A DNA stretch of 64,000 nt, from positions 908,501 to 972,500 of the forward strand of contig LSRY02000026.1 in the NCBI GenBank assembly GCA_001643675.2. The letters run 5' to 3'. This stretch comes from Monocercomonoides exilis (Eukaryota > Preaxostyla > Oxymonadida > Polymastigidae). Every line of letters starts with the position of its first letter. The first letter of the stretch is position 1. Under the pieces are notes generated by a model. The model was not told the DNA's origin, ran no database searches, and saw only the letters and a program-made list of their open reading frames with translations. Positions 39,901 to 50,729 of the stretch are shown here, piece after piece. Both the position numbers and the translations under genes were made by a program.

Positions 39901-41769
39901 AGTCAATATGCCTGTCGAGACTGAAAATAGAGACAGCCCAGATGCTTCAAATTCTGTTTGGATTGCTGTGCTCATATTGCTTTGACCATAAACAGCAAAA
40001 GCATTGACTCCACAATCAAAACAATTTGTTTCGATTATCATTCCTGAAAAGACTTCAACATTGGGAACCAAGTCTGGAATCAATTGTGAAAGGCAACGGC
40101 TGATCGTGCTGCATGGATAAGATTTATCCAGCCCACAAGCATATGTATCTATGCCTTTTGGTTGTGAATCAGTTGAAGAAACAAATCTCACAGTTCCAAA
40201 ATCATTGTTAAGCCATGTACTTTCATCAACAATTGATTCCGGAAGTGTGCTTACTCTATTTAATGTTTGTCTTGTTGAGCAGCAAGTTGAGTCGATGTTG
40301 TTTGCTTTTGATTCCTTAAGAGCAACATCATGTCCTCCTTTCACGCATGTATTATTGTGAAAAAAGCAATAAAACAACAATGTTCCGCTATTGAAACTAT
40401 TTATTAATATTCCAATAGCACCTCCTCCACGCATCGAAAAGCAATGACAAAATAGACAGTTCGAGATAATAACTTGATCAGTGCAGTACCAATGTTCAAT
40501 TGCTCCACCTGTTCCATCTGCACTCCCATTGCATAAACAACTGTAGAAAAATGAATTAATGATGCATTTTTTCTGTTTTTCTGTTTTTGTTGGACGTAGA
40601 TTTATCGCTCCTCCATCGTTGCCAGATGAACAGTTATAGAATGAGCAATCATCAACCATTGACTGTTCGTTAATATTCTCCGACATTATTCCTCCTCCCC
40701 CACAATTTGTTGTTGCTGCTGCTGTGCATTGTTCAAAAGTCGAATGGAGCACAATGCATTCAGCGATTTTCAAAGCATATATTCCTCCACCTCTTGTCAA
40801 GGAAGCGTTGCATCTTGTGAATGAAGAATTTTCAACTGTCAAAATGGCGTTTGCATTATCGTGCACATAAAGGGCACCTCCTTGTGGTGCTGTGCAATCA
40901 ACCCACTCGCATGATAAAAATGTTTGGCTTTCTGTTGTATCCATCCGTTCTTTTTTCTGAAGAGCATTCATTTCTCTTTTTCCGAAGTTTATTGTTGTGT
41001 TTCTGCAGATGAATTCATGTGAAGAATGAGATCCACTCGAAATACCTCCTTCAAAGACATTCACACACGAATAGACAAGGCAGTTCTCCATTGAACTCAA
41101 CAAGCATGAATGTTCCACAAAATGATCGCTATTCGAGGCATATTTCACAGACATGTTCCTGAAGGCACAATTAATGATCTGTTCGCTTTTGCTCTTCCCT
41201 GATAACAGGAAATAGTCTGAGGATGAAACAGCCAGGTCTGTGATGATGGAATTTCTCAAAATAACAGAATTTGAATCATCAGATGACAATACGAGGCTGG
41301 AAGGGTTAATATTCTTTTGGGGGATCAAACTCATATTTGTGAGGCATATTGACCCACTTTGCAAATGAAAAGGAGATGCTGTTTTTTGGTGGGAAATGCA
41401 GGAATCCAACACAATTCTTGATTTATCTGCGATAAGCATCAAAGGTAAAGAAGAATGTTCAATTGCCACATTTTTCAGTCCAACTGTAGAATTGTGCAAT
41501 CCCAAAAATGTGTTTTTCACTGTAGAAAGTTCTGACTGTAATCTTTTCACTTCTAAAAATGTACTCTGCTCAGATAAGTAATTGTTATCAGCCTCTGATA
41601 GATATTGTGCATCATTTGAATAACCTGAACCCAAATAAAGAAAAAGATTGAAAAAATAACAATCCGAAAGTATTCCTTTGTTCTCCAATGTGGCAGCAAT
41701 AGAGGCATGCTGTGCTTCAAATGTCTTCCCAAGAATCAAACATACCAAAATGCACAAATGCATTCTCAT
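34000..41769 (-). CDS. Secreted beta-helix receptor with membrane span and pseudokinase-like tail
   Basis: A single exon of 2589 codons, ending TGA. It starts with a signal peptide (MRMHLCILVCLILGKTFEA). The ectodomain of about 2100 residues has many short Gly/Cys/Ser repeats of the right-handed beta-helix (pectin-lyase/Pmp-like) type, such as GGAIN, GGGIYALK and FGGGILLQL. At least four modules open with an EIFVS/VRFVSS-like strand and a PCxS motif. One strong membrane helix is seen near residues 2147-2172 (YWLLIVCIVIVVILLAVIIV), followed by RWRKEK. The cytosolic tail of about 415 residues has a kinase-like C-lobe: RWKAPE near 2458, then SMGMMLWECLTLEIPFGE and LNGERPDL. No glycine loop, HRD or DFG is seen; LSPHIVLF occupies the catalytic-loop position. 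It probably acts as a surface receptor or adhesin that signals without catalysis. Ligand unknown. Confidence 0.85.
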   Translation of the reverse strand: MRMHLCILVCLILGKTFEAQHASIAATLENKGILSDCYFFNLFLYLGSGYSNDAQYLSEADNNYLSEQSTFLEVKRLQSELSTVKNTFLGLHNSTVGLKNVAIEHSSLPLMLIADKSRIVLDSCISHQKTASPFHLQSGSICLTNMSLIPQKNINPSSLVLSSDDSNSVILRNSIITDLAVSSSDYFLLSGKSKSEQIINCAFRNMSVKYASNSDHFVEHSCLLSSMENCLVYSCVNVFEGGISSGSHSSHEFICRNTTINFGKREMNALQKKERMDTTESQTFLSCEWVDCTAPQGGALYVHDNANAILTVENSSFTRCNASLTRGGGIYALKIAECIVLHSTFEQCTAAATTNCGGGGIMSENINEQSMVDDCSFYNCSSGNDGGAINLRPTKTEKQKKCIINSFFYSCLCNGSADGTGGAIEHWYCTDQVIISNCLFCHCFSMRGGGAIGILINSFNSGTLLFYCFFHNNTCVKGGHDVALKESKANNIDSTCCSTRQTLNRVSTLPESIVDESTWLNNDFGTVRFVSSTDSQPKGIDTYACGLDKSYPCSTISRCLSQLIPDLVPNVEVFSGMIIETNCFDCGVNAFAVYGQSNMSTAIQTEFEASGLSLFSVSTGILTARDLILVHASAHPNNRGSRLFEISGKGGMRISRLNISFESGQSTETAFSTELINIQNGVFQMEHVNWSTTISTNSLFSLSSTNEISLALSECVFDGIERTTSGAAVMSFSNDKVNIDFNSSVFEGCGSTSSENGGSMMLCAGNENEVNVKGGSFDGCYCSATYGFGGGILLQLLNENPNFLISSSFGTNTAKWGSDIFVFSPNLEMTAKSEKITCVTASSDTADKVRGYDNGNNSLVIPLCIYLLPTPEEIFVSNSEACDHSRCGIVQFPCLTMKHSLTRLTGTKKVVVNGMIQMSDELTFAGQKHVIRGNDDESGWTVSDSSETSNPAMITASIETEFSRLIFSLPSSLSSHSIFISSSSSILTLSHCSLILQGPPSELSSLFLFAENGILAIDSLSASSIDLSETPLISLRGSSTNTELMSTLWLSMTECNFTKIERTAGRGGCVSIDNSNDENTNTQINIEECDFDGCSVLADESRGGAIDTQLKGSIQMNIISCTFIGCTAPAEERKIGFGGGMALKLIDEYSSFVISSPVFEADKPNIARYGNDLFVESPNLTKSITNASLPFVTGHLADISLDSMRGFDGSDTTNAIPLVNFWRAIGSEIFIGSEGYDVCVCGFSDYPCLSMDYSLTRLPELNERNITIIGKGILQKCIDLSGISIKSDDTNKCSLECRTSIDGAEGDKEAAIKISGITNFELIKFVIPSSFASGVNVLMHVGSSEGLLTLKDCSFAKNEESRENMINYGLIKADGGTVQLEFVTMQSLCFSKDIVSVLSSTILNIKNLTMKNVQLDEASGLSISKSSRIINNEIEQDVLIEWSVFEEVAQNATYDIPIIRNGNDHKPLKMVIRNTTMKKCGGTRCGKGGGMFCVLNEGGSFDCSFCTISECFCSSTGRGGWLFLECTSIAEQPLNFVFSNITFRDNTALRGRDVYVKCHSIDAQIVDAQFLLDFRVPFVKELAMWGCATDSFVGEEDLILRVMKYQSETIFVSSVADNQGDSKQCGEFSAPCHSLSEGIQHIIPSLYSQLLISEETIINGERDVHDVIIRSLQSPSAALVHLNSAIASYDEGSLIRTSGNVRIERLKFNFGQLFSYSGNSIIHETSGQLSLSSVDFSSIGQSENIESVVLNSTFMSIENGIFHVDNCSISMLSFKKPSFLLNGDEINITNVKLKQIESTTVIFEIRKCGSVVFDGISADGVKLSEGCIISIDMSTSGSVSVGSSSFNNCSRNSEGASVFSASSSSTHTVLSNCSCSNCASHSEKGIIMELDNMTDVSMHMCELEGILSKESERERNNDFRETCEWNGSLVHVENSNLDSKEIKIEDSSKGGISIRGGKTVIEMGMFANNNPFIENYPSLRRNIICSDSASLTISSLKGGDGLKDNSSLWILNDGCTIGGIAGERSSPFFIPKLEGASAGENGGGIEIQFKGVLLLPCDLSFRLILSAGDTDLIETYHFAEDGFVSETEAVGMVPSRNLSSIPDEKEVSVMIAYGKRLSATDAFVLKNRSEPKANGDENIAEGGKEGKSYWLLIVCIVIVVILLAVIIVLAVRWRKEKNENNDLREIVNDNIRKDPKAFEMMTMEMSPEEQWRRAEKEAEKKNEERIKKRIYEKSLGHSESSEHLLSESGSTEYILGRDSDKIPQWMLEKVDDEEETRKRTPSPSISSTSSTSTTDASDTDSTFVRSESLCPTTSSMSNLVDAMACSSPHEKLIVDLRDSLFMLLHGKNKTKEMAIGTLKEREQTAAQILFWVANLALHSFDEMENPLQSLANLSPHIVLFSEHMVICVVMHSDFSSDDSSDSSSISSSTVVTSASDDDDEDSLPSSAFEDDEYNRKECLRWKAPELQVNKKMGATKESVVFSMGMMLWECLTLEIPFGEYPAEVAGDKILNGERPDLCVVKSFTMKGIIGKCVEERAEERMGLGDVKRGLTQCLPAGSLIFTMTDAMDYVGESCAVEGSECLVSNTGAE

Positions 41770-44094
41770 ACTGAATGAGAATAAATTTTGATTAAAAAAT
41801 TTAATATTCTCCGTATGATCAAATCGAAATAAATAATGGTTTTTTACACAATGGAAAATTGAAAAAATCTTTCTTTCAGCAAATCATTTTGTGGGCTTTT
41901 GAAATACATCTGGAGCATATCCAAAGCATGAAGCTTCATTGGTTTTTTCATGAATGAATCGGTATTTGCTGATGCAGATGAAATTCTTTCGCTTCAAAAA
42001 ATAAAATATAATAATAAATTTAAAAAGGATGAAACTGAATGAAAGATTGAAAAAAAACCTTTTCAAAAAGAAACTGCTATCCAATCAATGCACAAAAAGT
42101 TGAAAATCTCCCATCCAAAAAATGTCCTCAAAATCACCCTTTGAATGTGTTGTTTCTTATTGACAAATGTGTCCTCTCTCATTGCAATTAAATGATGAGT
42201 CTTTCTTCATCCACTCTCTCTTTCTTCCACTTGTCTGCTGCTCAATTGCTCTCCCTTCATAACTTCCTCCAAATTTCACATCATCCCCTCTCACAAGCTT
42301 TCTCTTCATTTTCTCTCTTCTCCATTCTTCCTTTCACGCTCTCCCCTTTTTTGTCTTGTCATTCCGCTTTGTCTGCTTCTTTCCCGCAAACATCAAAATT
42401 CATTCTTCTCCATTGTTCGTCCTCTCCTTTTTTGCTCTTTCTTTTTTCTTTTTCATCCATTTTTATAAACATCCGATGTTTGACATTCAAAAATACCCAT
42501 CTGTTTATTTTCTGCGAAATGAAACATTTTAGAGACCATTTGTGCTGATTGAGAGGAGATGTTTCGAGAAACCTTCTCTGTATATATTCTTGAAAAAAAA
42601 ATAAAAATAAAAATAAAAATAAATTTATTTATTTATTTTGTTATCATAATTCAAAAAAAATTTTTTTCCAAAAAAAATAAAGAAAAAGAAAACAAATCAA
42701 AAAGTTTTCTATTTTTTCATTCTGAAAATTTTTCATCATTCAAAAAAACTATATTTTTTCTGCAAACAAACAATTGCTCATTTTGTCCTTCTTCATTTGC
42801 TAAAAACTTCCATTGCGAAATATCAACAATCCCATTTGCCTCTTCTCTCTTCTCAATCTCTTGTTCCTCGCTTTCCGTTCTGCATTAGCCCTGCCTCTAT
42901 CTCTTCCTTCTTCCTCCCATCAACCCCATCCTTTCATTCTCTTTTCCATCTTCTTCTTTTTCCTGTCTATGATCGCTCGCTTTCAATTCCTCCAATAACG
43001 TTGTCATTTCTACTCATGCAAAGCCTTCCAATTCATAATCGTTCAACATCACATCCTTTTCTGATCAATTGCACGTCTTTGAATAAAATTTGGTATGTCT
43101 TCAAAATGCCCCTTGTTGAAATACCTAAAAAGGGAAAGATGATGTGAAAGCGAATAGAAAAGCATGAACGAATAAATAAATCAAACCTCTCAACATATGC
43201 AGAGTGGTTGATGTACAACGACTGTTCCAAATTTTATTTTTCAATAAAAAACAGCCAATGCATTTTCAGCAAATTCAAAAAGATTAAAATGAAAATGGCA
43301 GCATATTCAACAAAGAATGTTTATTGGAATGAAATTGAATGTTATTTTTGTGAAACTGTTGAAGTCGCTGTAATCCTTTTGGTTTCGCCTAGCAAGGCAA
43401 ATAAATGCACAAACTATCGAGATCATGTTGCACAGAATATGGTGGAGCCTTCAAGTGCACCCTTGAAAGCTATCTGAAAATTGCTGAGTTTAGTGGATGA
43501 AATCGATATCTCTTCCATTGTTTGCAACATTTTGACTCTGGCAAATAAAAGAGTGATAGCCATTGAACTATGTATTGGATGTTTTGTTTTTCTTCAGAAT
43601 ACCGTTTGTTCGCGTCGTTGAGCTGCGTGGTTGAATTATGATTTGGCGATTTTCCTTCCTTTTAAAAAACACTCTCACTTCCAACCTTTTTGCTTCGACA
43701 GTTCCATCATAAAAAAGAGTTAAATAATTTATGCCTTTTCTTTTTCAATGCTTCTCCAAAAATAAGGTTTTATTTGGAATTTACAGTTATCAAATCATCT
43801 ATTATGGTTGAAAAGATTAAAAATGAGATTTGGAAATGATATAATTTTGTATTAATCAGCAAAATATTCAACTTGTATGTATAATTATTTCGTTACCATC
43901 ATATGGCTTCCAATGTTCTCCTTTTAAATTTTCAAAGAAAAATTAAAATTTTTGAGTTTCCAAGGAACTTTTTGAAAAATATCAATCTAAAAGTTCGAAT
44001 GGTTTCTGTGAAATAATAATTTCTCATTTTATGCTTGTTCTGAAACAATGATTTTTCCCAAAGATAATTTTAGAATTTATTATGTTCTTGAAAC
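41770..44094. other. Intergenic, no gene recognised
   Basis: Includes the upstream region of the receptor gene. 42190-42460 and 42776-43000 are C/T-rich on the plus strand, and short open frames such as 43208-43477 show no domain. Runs of A and T occur near 42590-42690. Confidence 0.5.
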
Positions 44095-45968
44095 ACCCTT
44101 GGTGGAAAACCCGGTAGTTGGTGACTCGAAATAGTCGGATTTTTCAACGTTAAAGTCTCTCAATTCTTTATGAGTATTCTTGTTTTTGTTTTATAAGATT
44201 TTTGTGAATGTTAAATTTTATGTTTGTTAATAAAAGTGCGTGATTTAAATTAGAAAATTATTTTTTATATTTGATCAAAACCATAAAGATGAAAAAAGCA
44301 TGCAGAAAGCTCAACTACAGCTTAAGAGAAAGGTTTGCAATAAAATGTTTCAGCGGGCATTTAAAACAATTTATATGTCTTTTAACTTGCAATAATTATT
44401 TCAGTGAATATACATGTAGTATACCTTTTTTTCGAAGATCGTATATTTTTTGTGATAAGCTATTAAAAGAAAGATTGCTGTCTGCTATTTTTTTTGTATT
44501 ATGTTTATTTTATTGTTTTTTGTTGAATGCTATTATTTAAATTCTTCGAAAACGAAGTTTGAACGGCACATTTTTACGCACATATTTTTGAAGTTTATTT
44601 GTGTTTAACTTGCTCAATGATAAGTGAAACATTGTTTTTTTGTTATTTAAACCAGCTAGTTGCTGTTGTTTAAATTTTGATATGCATCAATGCATATTCA
44701 GTGAGAATTTTGAAATATTTTGTTTATTGAAATTTCTTCAATTCTTTTTATGCAAAATTAGTTATCTCCTTTTTTTATTATTTTTCTTTAATCTATACTC
44801 AATGCATTGTGCGTGTTGTTTTTATTTCTTTAAATTCTTTTTTGTCACAAATATTTTTCATGAATGATTTTATTCATTATTTTGAAAGAATGTATTTAAA
44901 GATTGTATTTTAAAGGAATTTTGTCTTTCGAACTTTTATGTTCAATTATTTATTTATGGAACACTTGTGTTGCCAATTGAAATATGCTGTAGTTTTAAAT
45001 CTTTATTAACTTTCAAATGAAAAATGTTGTTTTTGTTCAATTTGTTCAAATAACAAAAATTGTCATCAATAAAAGTCATTGAGATTTATTGATAAATATG
45101 AATTTTGTTTAATATTCAACATATGTCTGCAAAAAATACACAAGCAGGTAAATTCACAAAATAATAAAATAATAAAAAATAAAAATTAAGAAAAACAATT
45201 CATGAAAAATATTTGTGACAAAAAAGAATTTAAAGAAATAAAAACAACACGCACAATGCATTGAGTATAGATTAAAGAAAAATAATAAAAAAAGGAGATA
45301 ACTAATTTTGCATAAAAAGAATTGAAGAAATTTCAATAAACAAAATATTTCAAAATTCTCACTGAATATGCATTGATGCATATCAAAATTTAAACAACAG
45401 CAACTAGCTGGTTTAAATAACAAAAAAACAATGTTTCACTTATCATTGAGCAAGTTAAACACAAATAAACTTCAAAAATATGTGCGTAAAAATGTGCCGT
45501 TCAAACTTCGTTTTCGAAGAATTTAAATAATAGCATTCAACAAAAAACAATAAAATAAACATAATACAAAAAAAATAGCAGACAGCAATCTTTCTTTTAA
45601 TAGCTTATCACAAAAAATATACGATCTTCGAAAAAAAGGTATACTACATGTATATTCACTGAAATAATTATTGCAAGTTAAAAGACATATAAATTGTTTT
45701 AAATGCCCGCTGAAACATTTTATTGCAAACCTTTCTCTTAAGCTGTAGTTGAGCTTTCTGCATGCTTTTTTCATCTTTATGGTTTTGATCAAATATAAAA
45801 AATAATTTTCTAATTTAAATCACGCACTTTTATTAACAAACATAAAATTTAACATTCACAAAAATCTTATAAAACAAAAACAAGAATACTCATAAAGAAT
45901 TGAGAGACTTTAACGTTGAAAAATCCGACTATTTCGAGTCACCAACTACCGGGTTTTCCACCAAGGGT
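44095..45968. mobile_element. Long palindromic foldback element (777-bp arms)
   Basis: The left arm 44095-44871 and the right arm 45192-45968 are inverted copies in which I found no mismatch where checked; reading frames of 89 and 75 codons are identical in both. The loop 44872-45191 (320 bp) is unique. The outer ends read ACCCTTGGTGGAAAACCCGG. The flanks (GAAAC and ATTTG) show no target duplication. Each arm has an 84-codon frame from ATG (44289 on the left arm), hydrophobic and Cys-rich, without recognised similarity. Confidence 0.88.
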
Positions 45969-47710
45969 ATTTGATTTTATGGGAGAAAAAATCGCAAATG
46001 AATGAGAAGATCTTTCAACATCGTAGGAAAAAATATAATGAAAATGAAAATGGAAACATGAAGAAAATGAATAAAATGAAGTTCTTTTTTTGAAATTTGA
46101 AAATCTTTTATATTTCGTCTCGAATATTTTTGTTTGTTAAATGCTCTTATTGAACAATTTAATTCGAAAAAAAAAGACCAAATAAAGATAATGGCTTTCT
46201 GGAAATATTTCGAAACATTTCAATCGGATGACATGTGGAATAATATCAAATATATTTATCTTTCAAAAAATTATTTTTTCTTCAGTTCTTTTCTTTATAT
46301 GAAATTGGACTCATTGAAATGTTTGATGTGAAATATTGATCTTGAAAACAAATGGTGCGTTTCTATAAACAGCAAAGAACAGAAACGACTATAGTTTTAA
46401 TTTTTCGATAAGATTATCTTATGAATAAACTAAAATAAAAAAAATGAAAAAGGAATATTTATGAAAATTTTTTGAAAAGTTCCTTTTGTTTTATTTTTTC
46501 GTGAAAAATTCAAATGGAATGAAATTATCAAAATTTCATTAAAACTCACCAAATTTCACAATACGGAAAGAAATATTTGACAATGTGGGTGATAACTTTT
46601 GAAATCATAACTTATATTGGGGTGTGCGCAAAAATGAAAATTTTTTTATGAATTGGATTAAAAAAATTTAGCTGAAAAGTTTTATTCATTCAATTGAATC
46701 AAAAGACATCGTTTGATGTGAAAGAAAAATAGAGATGATTTTTGTTTCAGTTATTTCTTTTCTGTGTTCATAAATTAATATTCAAAGCAAATTTTCAAAC
46801 AGAAATTTTCAAATGGAAAAATATGGATTCAAAAGTTATCACACATGTGATGATATACGTTTTGGACAATTTTAGTTAGTGGAAATAAAAATATAATAAA
46901 AATACACAATTTTCATTTTCATCCGAAAATAAGACTAAAGAAACTTTTCAAAACATCTCAAATTGATTCTATTATCATGTCATTTTTTAATAATTTTTTT
47001 GCGATCGTCTTATCGGATTCCACTTGAGATCCAACGACTTCATTTTAGAAAAATTCAAAAACTTTTGCTTTTTTCAGAGAAAACAACGACAAACTGACTC
47101 CAAAAGATAATCAAAATATATCAGATTAAATAAATCGAGAGAAAAATATATTTTGTGATTAATCAAAAAAGAATTGATTTCTTATCTTATCTTGTCTTTT
47201 CTTTTTTTTTCACTAATGTTTTTTCACCAAAAACATTCAAATTGACAAAATGAAAATCTGTTTACTCCAAAAACCGATTGATTTATTAGAAAAGTGTCAA
47301 TTTTGCGCGTTTTTATTGCTTTATATATTTCTATTTTCGTATTGGCTGAAGAGCAACATTCAATTGGTTGCATTACAAATAATTCTTTTCGTTTATCAAT
47401 TCACGCACACTCTTTTTCATAATCGTTACAAATTGTGAATCAAAAAATTTTTTCAATTCTTTTCTATAAAGCATTTAGAAATGAATCACATAAAATTATT
47501 GATTAAATCTTTAAAAGCAAAACGTTAAATCCATCATTTTGTTTCATCTTTTTGTTGAACCAACTGAAAGTGGAAATCCCATCGCTAGCATCTCCTCCTA
47601 TTTTGCATTTTCAAGATTTTACATTAATAAATAAATAAGATAATTATTTAAAACGAAAATTTTATTTTGAAAAAAAATGTTAATACAATCAAATTAAAAA
47701 AAAAGGCTGC
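45969..47710. other. Intergenic AT-rich stretch
   Basis: No gene supported. Short open frames (46134-46331, 47250-47438) are AT-rich and featureless. The right end is the 3' flank of Snu23. Confidence 0.5.
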
Positions 47711-48647
47711 TCATACTTCCTCTTCATTTAACTGTTCAATTTCATCTTCTTTTTTTTGTTTGTCTTCAAAAGCATCTGTGTGATCCGTTTTCTTTCTCTT
47801 CTCCAAATTTTTTTCATGCTCAGGATTCAAATCTTTCAATTTTATTTTTTCTTTTTGGCTGCGCCATTCAGAAACAACTGTTCATGTCAAACAACAAAAT
47901 GCATCAAAAGTGAAAATTTTCACTTATATACAAACTGAAAATTAAAATGAATCATACTCTTTTCCGCTGCTTTTGCTTCCTCTGATGTTTTTTTCTTAAT
48001 TTTCATTGTTTCTTTGTCCAAAGCCTCAAGTTTTGCTTTTACATCATCAAATGATGCTTTTTCAACTTGCATGCTCATTCCCATCTTTGCTTGATCTTAA
48101 TAACATTGCAAATTTGTTAAAGAAAAAAGAGTAAAAATTCAAATTTACACGACAAGTTAAAACAGTGCAAACGTCTTGTCCCGTTTATATGATCAAGCCA
48201 TGATGTTGAATCTTTCAACAAACATTGACAAAGTTCGCACCAATAGCCACCTGTTTGGCTTTTTTCCATATTTGCAGTAACGAACTATCATTAAAAATAT
48301 TGAATTTCAAAGCTGATTTTGAACACAAACAGTGGATTTTCCAATATTTGAAGTAATATCAACTTCAGTATCTCTCATTTTCAGGAACTCTGTTCCTTTT
48401 CGTACTGGTGACTTTTCTCTTTTTGGCTTTCCTATAATTGTGAAAGGCAATTAAGCAACAGTTAAATTATAAATTCAAACCTCCTTGCAAAATCTGCTTT
48501 TTTCTTTCTTCGACTTCTTTTTTAATAGCATAATCTTCTTTGTTAAAAGTCCTTCGAAACGATTGAGCAATTGCCTACACATAAACATAAAAATGGACAT
48601 TTTCAAATGCAAATTATAAATTTAACAACTTTTGGAGCAGAAGTCAT
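47711..48647 (-). CDS. ZMAT2: Snu23/ZMAT2, U4/U6.U5 tri-snRNP zinc-finger protein
   Basis: Six minus-strand exons: 48647-48630, 48574-48481, 48431-48331, 48284-48173, 48095-47958 and 47877-47711 (stop TGA). Introns of 55, 49, 46, 77 and 80 nt are all GT-AG and join in frame, giving 209 residues (human ZMAT2 is 199). The order matches the family: FRRTFNKEDY near the start, EVDITSNIGKST, then GGYWCELCQCLLKDSTSWLDH leading into INGTRHQ, and GMSMQVEKASFDDVKAKL. The C2H2 ligands are C87, C90, H103 and H109. The tail is Lys/Glu rich. The protein sits in the spliceosomal tri-snRNP near the 5' splice site and is needed before catalytic activation. No exon is long enough to be found by simple frame scanning; the first has only six codons. 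Confidence 0.93.
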
Positions 48648-48930
48648 TGTAATTTTTCTTCAAAAATGTAACACAAATAAATAGACATCTTTTGTAAATA
48701 AAAATAAACTTGTAAATAAGCAATAAAATACTTATGCTTTTTCCGGCTTCACAAAAGGCTCAGTCGAAAATATAAAGCAAAAAGAATTCTGAAATCTTAA
48801 AAATTTTGTAAAGGGTGAATAAAATTTATGTTTGCCATCTTAATTATTTCATGCACATGATTGATGTTGTTGGATTTTTATATAAAACCCAGAATACAGT
48901 TAACATGTACCATTTTTTTAAAATTGAAAG
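48648..48930. promoter_or_regulatory. Shared divergent upstream region of Snu23 and IFT38
   Basis: 283 bp between the two start codons, AT-rich with T and A runs. Both promoters must lie here. No specific motif can be named. Confidence 0.5.
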
Positions 48931-50729
48931 ATGTCTTTTTGGGAATTAAGGAGTATGTTTTGAATATTTTGCTTTGAAACGAGCTATATTTATTTTTTTG
49001 AATAATTTTATGTATTTTTGTTGTGTTCTTTTTTAAATTATTGGATTTCTTTCAAAAATCCAAAATATACTCAGCTTTCATCGAAACCATGAAGATTTTG
49101 GGGTATCCACATCTCATTTCATATGCCTCATTTAAGCAGCCAAATTTTGAGTTGATGTCACATTCACTTCATTGGCTAATGCAGCGGTTTTTATTTTAAT
49201 TTTTTCTTTTTTTTCATCATTATTAACAAAATTTTCATTTAGAGCTGATCCTCATTTTTCTTATCCATACGAAATTAGCTCAGAAAGTGATAGAGTTGCT
49301 CTTGTTAAAACGATTTGCAATCAGGCACAATCAAGGCTTCATCTTCGATTAAACCCAAAAAAATTATATAGCAGTGACACTTCATGCATTCACGATCTTT
49401 GCAAATTTGCCAAGCTATTGGGAGATGCTTCCCGTCAGAATCCTTCTTCTATTAGTGCAATTCCTGCTGAAGAAAGCGCTCCTCCGGAAGTCAAAGAGAC
49501 TCGATCATTAGCTTCAGAAATTACACAAGATGGTGCGCGGCTGACGGATTCCATTGAGGCAGAAAGGGATCTTCGGCTTTCAAGGAGATCGGCTTTAAGC
49601 ATTCCTCTTGAACCAGAACTTGCTGAACAAGTTCTTGCTCAAAAGACACGAGATGCAAAAGAAGAAACAATAACTTTAAAAGAAAAAATGAAAGAACTTA
49701 ATCAAGACAAAACGTCACTTTCTGAGAGAATATCCAAACAACAGGAGGAATTAGATCGTTGCAAAGCGCGGCTGCAATCGCTGAAACAACAAAAGTTTGG
49801 ATTTATTATGTCATTATTATTATTTGTTATTTTGAACGCACGAAACGCTATTCATTTGACATAATTAATAATTAATTTATATATGCTTATCAATTCGATA
49901 ATGATTCATATTTAAACACAGACCAGCAATTCAAGACGAGTTTGTGAAGACAGAGGACGAGATGCGGAAGATCCACCAGACGTATGTTGTCCAGATGCAG
50001 AACCTGATGTTCCTGGAGCGAGAGATGGACAAAGTTTATTCGAAGGAAAGAGGCAAATATCAGCAAGTCGAGAAAGTGCTGGCAAAGATGAAGCGGAAGA
50101 TGATTGGACAGCGCATGGCTTCGACGATTGAGGGCTCTGACGGAATGGATGGCGGGCAAGAATCCGAAGAAGAAGAGGAGGAGGAAGAGGAAGAGGAGGA
50201 AGAAGAGGAAGAAATGTCAAGAGGAAGAAGCCGAGGCAACAGCAGCAACAGAGGAAGAGCGCAGTCTCCAGGAATGAACCGTGTGATTGCGCAGCCGCTG
50301 AAGGGGACAGGCAACCGCGGCTTAGACAGCGGGGGGCCGCTGGCGCCGAGAGGCAGAGGGTCGTCAATGGATCAGGAAGACGAAGAAGAAGAGGAGGAGG
50401 AAGAGGATGAGATGGAGCCGTTGCCAAGCCAGAGGGGAAGAGGCGGGATGATGATGGACCAAGGGCGCAGAGGTGGGATGGGCGCGTTTGGCGGGGCAGG
50501 AAGCGGAGGAAGGCCGGCGCAGGTGCCGCCGCGGAGGGGAGGGATGATGACTGAAGACGAGATGAATGCGCCGCCGAGAGGAGGAATGGTGGATTTTGGA
50601 GACGATGACGATGATGAGGTTGACGACGATGATGAGATTGGCGATGATGACGTGGATGATGAGGACGAGGAGGACGACTTGGGAAGAGGAGGAGCGCGAG
50701 GAGCATCGTTTAGAGATCGATTTATGTAG
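48931..50729 (+). CDS. CLUAP1: Intraflagellar transport protein IFT38/CLUAP1
   Basis: Four exons: 48931-48952, 49075-49186, 49243-49794 and 49922-50729 (stop TAG), with GT-AG introns of 122, 56 and 127 nt, joining in frame to 497 residues. The N-terminus MSFWELR, then TFIETMKILGYP, PNFELMSHSLHWL, RLNPKKLYSSD and SLASEITQDGARL follow human CLUAP1 block by block, covering the calponin-homology-like N-terminal domain. A coiled coil follows (about 165-290), including the KTEDEM and FLEREMD blocks. The last 190 residues are an acidic and Gly/Arg-rich tail (poly-Glu near 310-328, DDDDDEVDDDDE near the end), as in other CLUAP1 proteins. It is a peripheral IFT-B subunit that works with IFT trains to build the flagellum. 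It is divergent with Snu23 and convergent with Fused, both close by. Confidence 0.94.

Noticed and set aside
41884-43477. Short frames in the receptor upstream region
   Set aside because: No domain, no plausible splice joins, and composition explained by C/T-rich runs.
44271-45792. Four short frames in the palindrome arms as genes
   Set aside because: They are mirror copies with AT-driven Phe/Leu/Cys composition and no recognised similarity; recorded only as part of the element.
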